DNA from: Chloroflexota bacterium
GTDB taxonomy: Bacteria > Chloroflexota > Anaerolineae > Anaerolineales > UBA4823
Length of the DNA: 15,748 bases
NCBI GenBank assembly: GCA_030613705.1
Contig: JAUWLJ010000011.1
Coordinates: 1 to 15,748, forward strand
Direction: 5' to 3'
Below, in pieces: positions 13,700 through 15,748 of the stretch. The notes beneath the pieces are model-generated. The model had not been told where the DNA came from, ran no database searches, and worked only from the letters and a program-made list of their open reading frames with translations. Position 1 is the stretch's first letter. Every line of letters begins with the position of its first letter. The translations under genes and the position numbers were made by a program.

Positions 13700-15250
13700 T
13701 CAACGAGGTAATGAAAAGCATATACGAGCACCTTGATCGGGCATCGGATCAACCCAAATTCTTCCACCATGGGCTTCGATAACCGCTCGCGATAAGAACA
13801 GACCCAAGCCAGCGCCCTTGGTCTTCTTGCTGGCTTCGGATGATCGATAAAAACGATCGAAGATATATGGAATATCCCCTGGAGCAATCCCGGGTCCCTG
13901 GTCAGAGATGCAAATAATAACTTGCTCAATGCGCACCTGTCCGCTAATGCGAATTTCACCCCCATTCGGTGAATATTTAACTGCATTGGATAGCAAATTA
14001 TACAAGACTTGTTCGAGCCGGTCTTCATCGCCCATAATCACCGGGAAATCCTCAGGAAAATCCACAACAAATTGGTGCTGTGGCGCTTGAACTGTGAATC
14101 GTTCGACCACCCGCTTTGTTGTATATCCCAAGGCTAAATCAGATCGATTCAATGAGAGAGTACCGCTTTGCAGGCGGGTTGCATCTAATAAATTATCGAT
14201 CAATTCAGTCAATCGATCAGTTTCATCCTCGATCACTGCAAGACTATCCTGGATAACTGCCCGGTCCCAGGCGGCATCTTCGCGACGAAGTGTACCAACA
14301 TAACCTTTGATTAAAGCCACTGGGGTTTTTAACTCATGGCTGATGACAGATATGAAAGTCCGCTTGATCTCATCTGCTTCACGAAAATGAGATATATCTC
14401 TCACAGTAGCGACGATATTGATCAATTGCCCATCCGGTGATAGCAATGGCGCATAGGTAATACCAACTGGCAGCGGCATCAAATCGGTGCGTTCGAGGTC
14501 TCCCTCTACATATAGTGTTGCGTGGGGAGTCAGCGGCCAACCCTGGGCCAGAGCCTGTTCTAGGGTGATACCGTTTTCAATTTTTGTCCAGCGGATAACC
14601 TCTTTGTGCGGTAGGTCTATAATATCTCCAATCGGCTTCCCCCATAAATTCGCAAAAGCCGGATTGTAGCGCTCAATCGTTTTCTCTGCATTCAAGATCA
14701 ATATGCCATCAGCAGCTGAATCAAGCAGGGTATCCATACGCTGCTTCTCACGCTGAATTTGTGCATAGAACTGGGCATTTCGAACTGCTATCGCTGCCTG
14801 GTCTGCAAAACTTTGCAACAAAGCTCGGTCATTCCCAGAAAATCTACCCGAGTAGTTTCTGAATATGAAGATCATCCCAACGACCCGGCTACGAAAGATC
14901 AATGGTAAACCAACGCCATCCAGGAACCCGAAACTGGCGATCCGGGTTACTTCTTTAAGTAGCATGTTAATTTGTGGTAATTCGAACTTGGCTGGATCTT
15001 CCTGATCCGGGATTGCTTTCAGCAAAGGATCAAGATAATTTAAGAAAGCAGAAGGAATTCCATGGGACGTAGCAATCGTCCAGCCTCCTTCTTCTCCTCT
15101 CAGGGTTATTAATCCTGCCTGACCGGCTAACATTTCTACGGAGACATTCAGGATGCGAGCGAGCAATTTATCCAGGTCGAGCTCTTGAGTGATAGCTCTA
15201 CCGATCTCAAGCAAATAATCCCGTTGGCGAACTCTAAAATCAGGTAACAT
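13700..15250 (-). CDS. Sensor histidine kinase with GAF and PAS domains, cytoplasmic
   Basis: With ATG 15250 the product has 516 residues and no membrane segment. A GAF domain (about 15-165: ARILNVSVEMLAGQAGLITLRGEEGGW) is followed by a coiled linker, a PAS domain (about 175-290: LLDSAADGILILNAEKTIERYNPAF) and the kinase core. That core has the H box SVISHELKTP with phospho-acceptor H305, the N box NLLSNAVKYSP (N422), G1 DQGPGIAPGD, F box FDRFYR and G2 GAGLGLFLS. It should autophosphorylate in response to a ligand or redox cue sensed by GAF/PAS and pass phosphate to a response regulator that is not in the window. The start overlaps the aminotransferase stop by 11 nt (ATGTTACCTGA). An upstream in-frame TTG at 15295 would add 15 residues that only mirror the aminotransferase C-terminus in another frame. 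Confidence 0.92.
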   Translation of the reverse strand: MLPDFRVRQRDYLLEIGRAITQELDLDKLLARILNVSVEMLAGQAGLITLRGEEGGWTIATSHGIPSAFLNYLDPLLKAIPDQEDPAKFELPQINMLLKEVTRIASFGFLDGVGLPLIFRSRVVGMIFIFRNYSGRFSGNDRALLQSFADQAAIAVRNAQFYAQIQREKQRMDTLLDSAADGILILNAEKTIERYNPAFANLWGKPIGDIIDLPHKEVIRWTKIENGITLEQALAQGWPLTPHATLYVEGDLERTDLMPLPVGITYAPLLSPDGQLINIVATVRDISHFREADEIKRTFISVISHELKTPVALIKGYVGTLRREDAAWDRAVIQDSLAVIEDETDRLTELIDNLLDATRLQSGTLSLNRSDLALGYTTKRVVERFTVQAPQHQFVVDFPEDFPVIMGDEDRLEQVLYNLLSNAVKYSPNGGEIRISGQVRIEQVIICISDQGPGIAPGDIPYIFDRFYRSSEASKKTKGAGLGLFLSRAVIEAHGGRIWVDPMPDQGARICFSLPR

Positions 15251-15748
15251 AAGCTGAATATTGTTTCCGCGCGGCGAGCGCGATCGCTTCTTCAAATATC
15301 TTTAAACCTTCGTCGATTTCTGTCCGGGTAATGTTCAGCGGTGGAGCGATACGGATCGCACTTGTTCCACAACCCAAGATCAGTAAACCCCCTTCAAACG
15401 CCTGGTGGATGATGCGATCCCGCAGCTCATCATCGGGTTCTCGCGTCTGGCGATCCTTGACAAATTCAACACCGATCATTAAACCCATCCCCCTTACATC
15501 ACCGATACTTGGATGACGTGTCTTGATTTCGTGCAATGCCCCCAATGTATATTCCCCAACTTCAGTGGCGTTATCCATATATTCGTTCTCAATTAATTCA
15601 ATTGTCGCCAATGCGGCTGCACAGGCAATGGGGTTCCCGCCGAATGTATTCCCATGAGTCCCTTTCGTCCAGTTCATCAAACTCTTGCGAGCAATTCTAG
15701 CGCCGAAGGGCACTCCTGACGCGATACCGTTTCCTCTGCATACGCTAT
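15240..15748 (-). CDS. Class III PLP-dependent aminotransferase, C-terminal part (acetylornithine/4-aminobutyrate type)
   Basis: The frame stays open from the window edge to TGA at 15242-15240, about 169 residues. GIASGVPFGARIARKS, the THGNTFGGNPIACAAALATIE block and DVRGMGLMIGVEF are characteristic of the class III (fold type I) family that includes ornithine, acetylornithine and GABA aminotransferases. The C-terminal APPLNITRTEIDEGL matches too. The substrate cannot be decided without the N-terminal two thirds. In this family the PLP-binding lysine comes immediately before the GIASG-like stretch; here that codon (15731-15729) is AAC, asparagine, and the residues before it do not match the expected xxAK. 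This lies within 20 bp of the window edge, so a sequence or assembly problem is possible. The gene overlaps the histidine kinase by 11 nt, indicating co-transcription. Confidence 0.85.
   Translation of the reverse strand, partial: SVCRGNGIASGVPFGARIARKSLMNWTKGTHGNTFGGNPIACAAALATIELIENEYMDNATEVGEYTLGALHEIKTRHPSIGDVRGMGLMIGVEFVKDRQTREPDDELRDRIIHQAFEGGLLILGCGTSAIRIAPPLNITRTEIDEGLKIFEEAIALAARKQYSAYVT

Noticed and set aside
15251..15295. TTG start adding 15 residues to the histidine kinase
   Set aside because: These codons are the aminotransferase C-terminus read in another frame (basic KKRSRSPRG); ATG 15250 with an 11-nt overlap is the simpler start.
1..15748. Search for CRISPR arrays, tRNAs, insertion-sequence ends and long direct repeats
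   Set aside because: No regularly spaced repeats, cloverleaf-like sequence, transposase gene or long terminal inverted repeats were recognised by eye.

Overview
The window looks like chromosomal DNA from a mid-GC bacterium of the Chloroflexota, most likely class Anaerolineae. This rests on a combination seen here: a YvcK protein with N-terminal membrane segments, a tail-anchored Ser/Thr kinase paired with an FHA/winged-helix protein, a long CpXC zinc-ribbon protein, and frequent TTG starts. No 16S or ribosomal marker is present, so the placement is inference. There is no tRNA, rRNA, CRISPR array, insertion sequence or phage gene.

Layout. Left end (1-432, minus): the 5' part of yvcK, divergent from recJ (543-2264, plus), with a very compact divergent promoter region between them. 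Next comes a GT2 polyprenyl-phosphate-sugar-synthase-like glycosyltransferase (2348-3031, minus), divergent from a winged-helix/AAA ATPase (3201-4541, plus) that is followed by a glycerophosphodiester phosphodiesterase (4603-5382). A 333-bp intergenic stretch holds a perfect palindrome, a candidate promoter and a possible 24-codon leader ORF. It precedes a two-gene unit: a lone CoA-transferase beta-like protein (5716-6549) and, 2 bp later, an exported, membrane-anchored GH3-like protein with altered active-site residues (6552-9365).

Signalling block. A tail-anchored Ser/Thr protein kinase (9375-10364, minus) and an FHA-OmpR-type winged-helix protein (10419-11090, plus) diverge from a 54-bp gap whose -10 element reads as a -10 on both strands. 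The FHA module would bind phosphothreonine and the winged helix DNA, so a kinase-to-transcription-factor pair is a reasonable inference.

Right block (all minus, transcribed right to left): the 3' part of a class III aminotransferase (15240-15748), a GAF-PAS sensor histidine kinase overlapping it by 11 nt (13700-15250), a 152-bp gap with a candidate operator/promoter and a dubious small ORF, a CpXC zinc-ribbon/coiled-coil protein (12195-13547), and wecB (11110-12192) starting 2 bp after it.

A notable window-wide signal is that most intergenic starts are preceded by an extended -10 element (TGn followed by a TATAAT-like hexamer). At yvcK and recJ it sits so close to the start codon that the mRNAs should be leaderless or nearly so.
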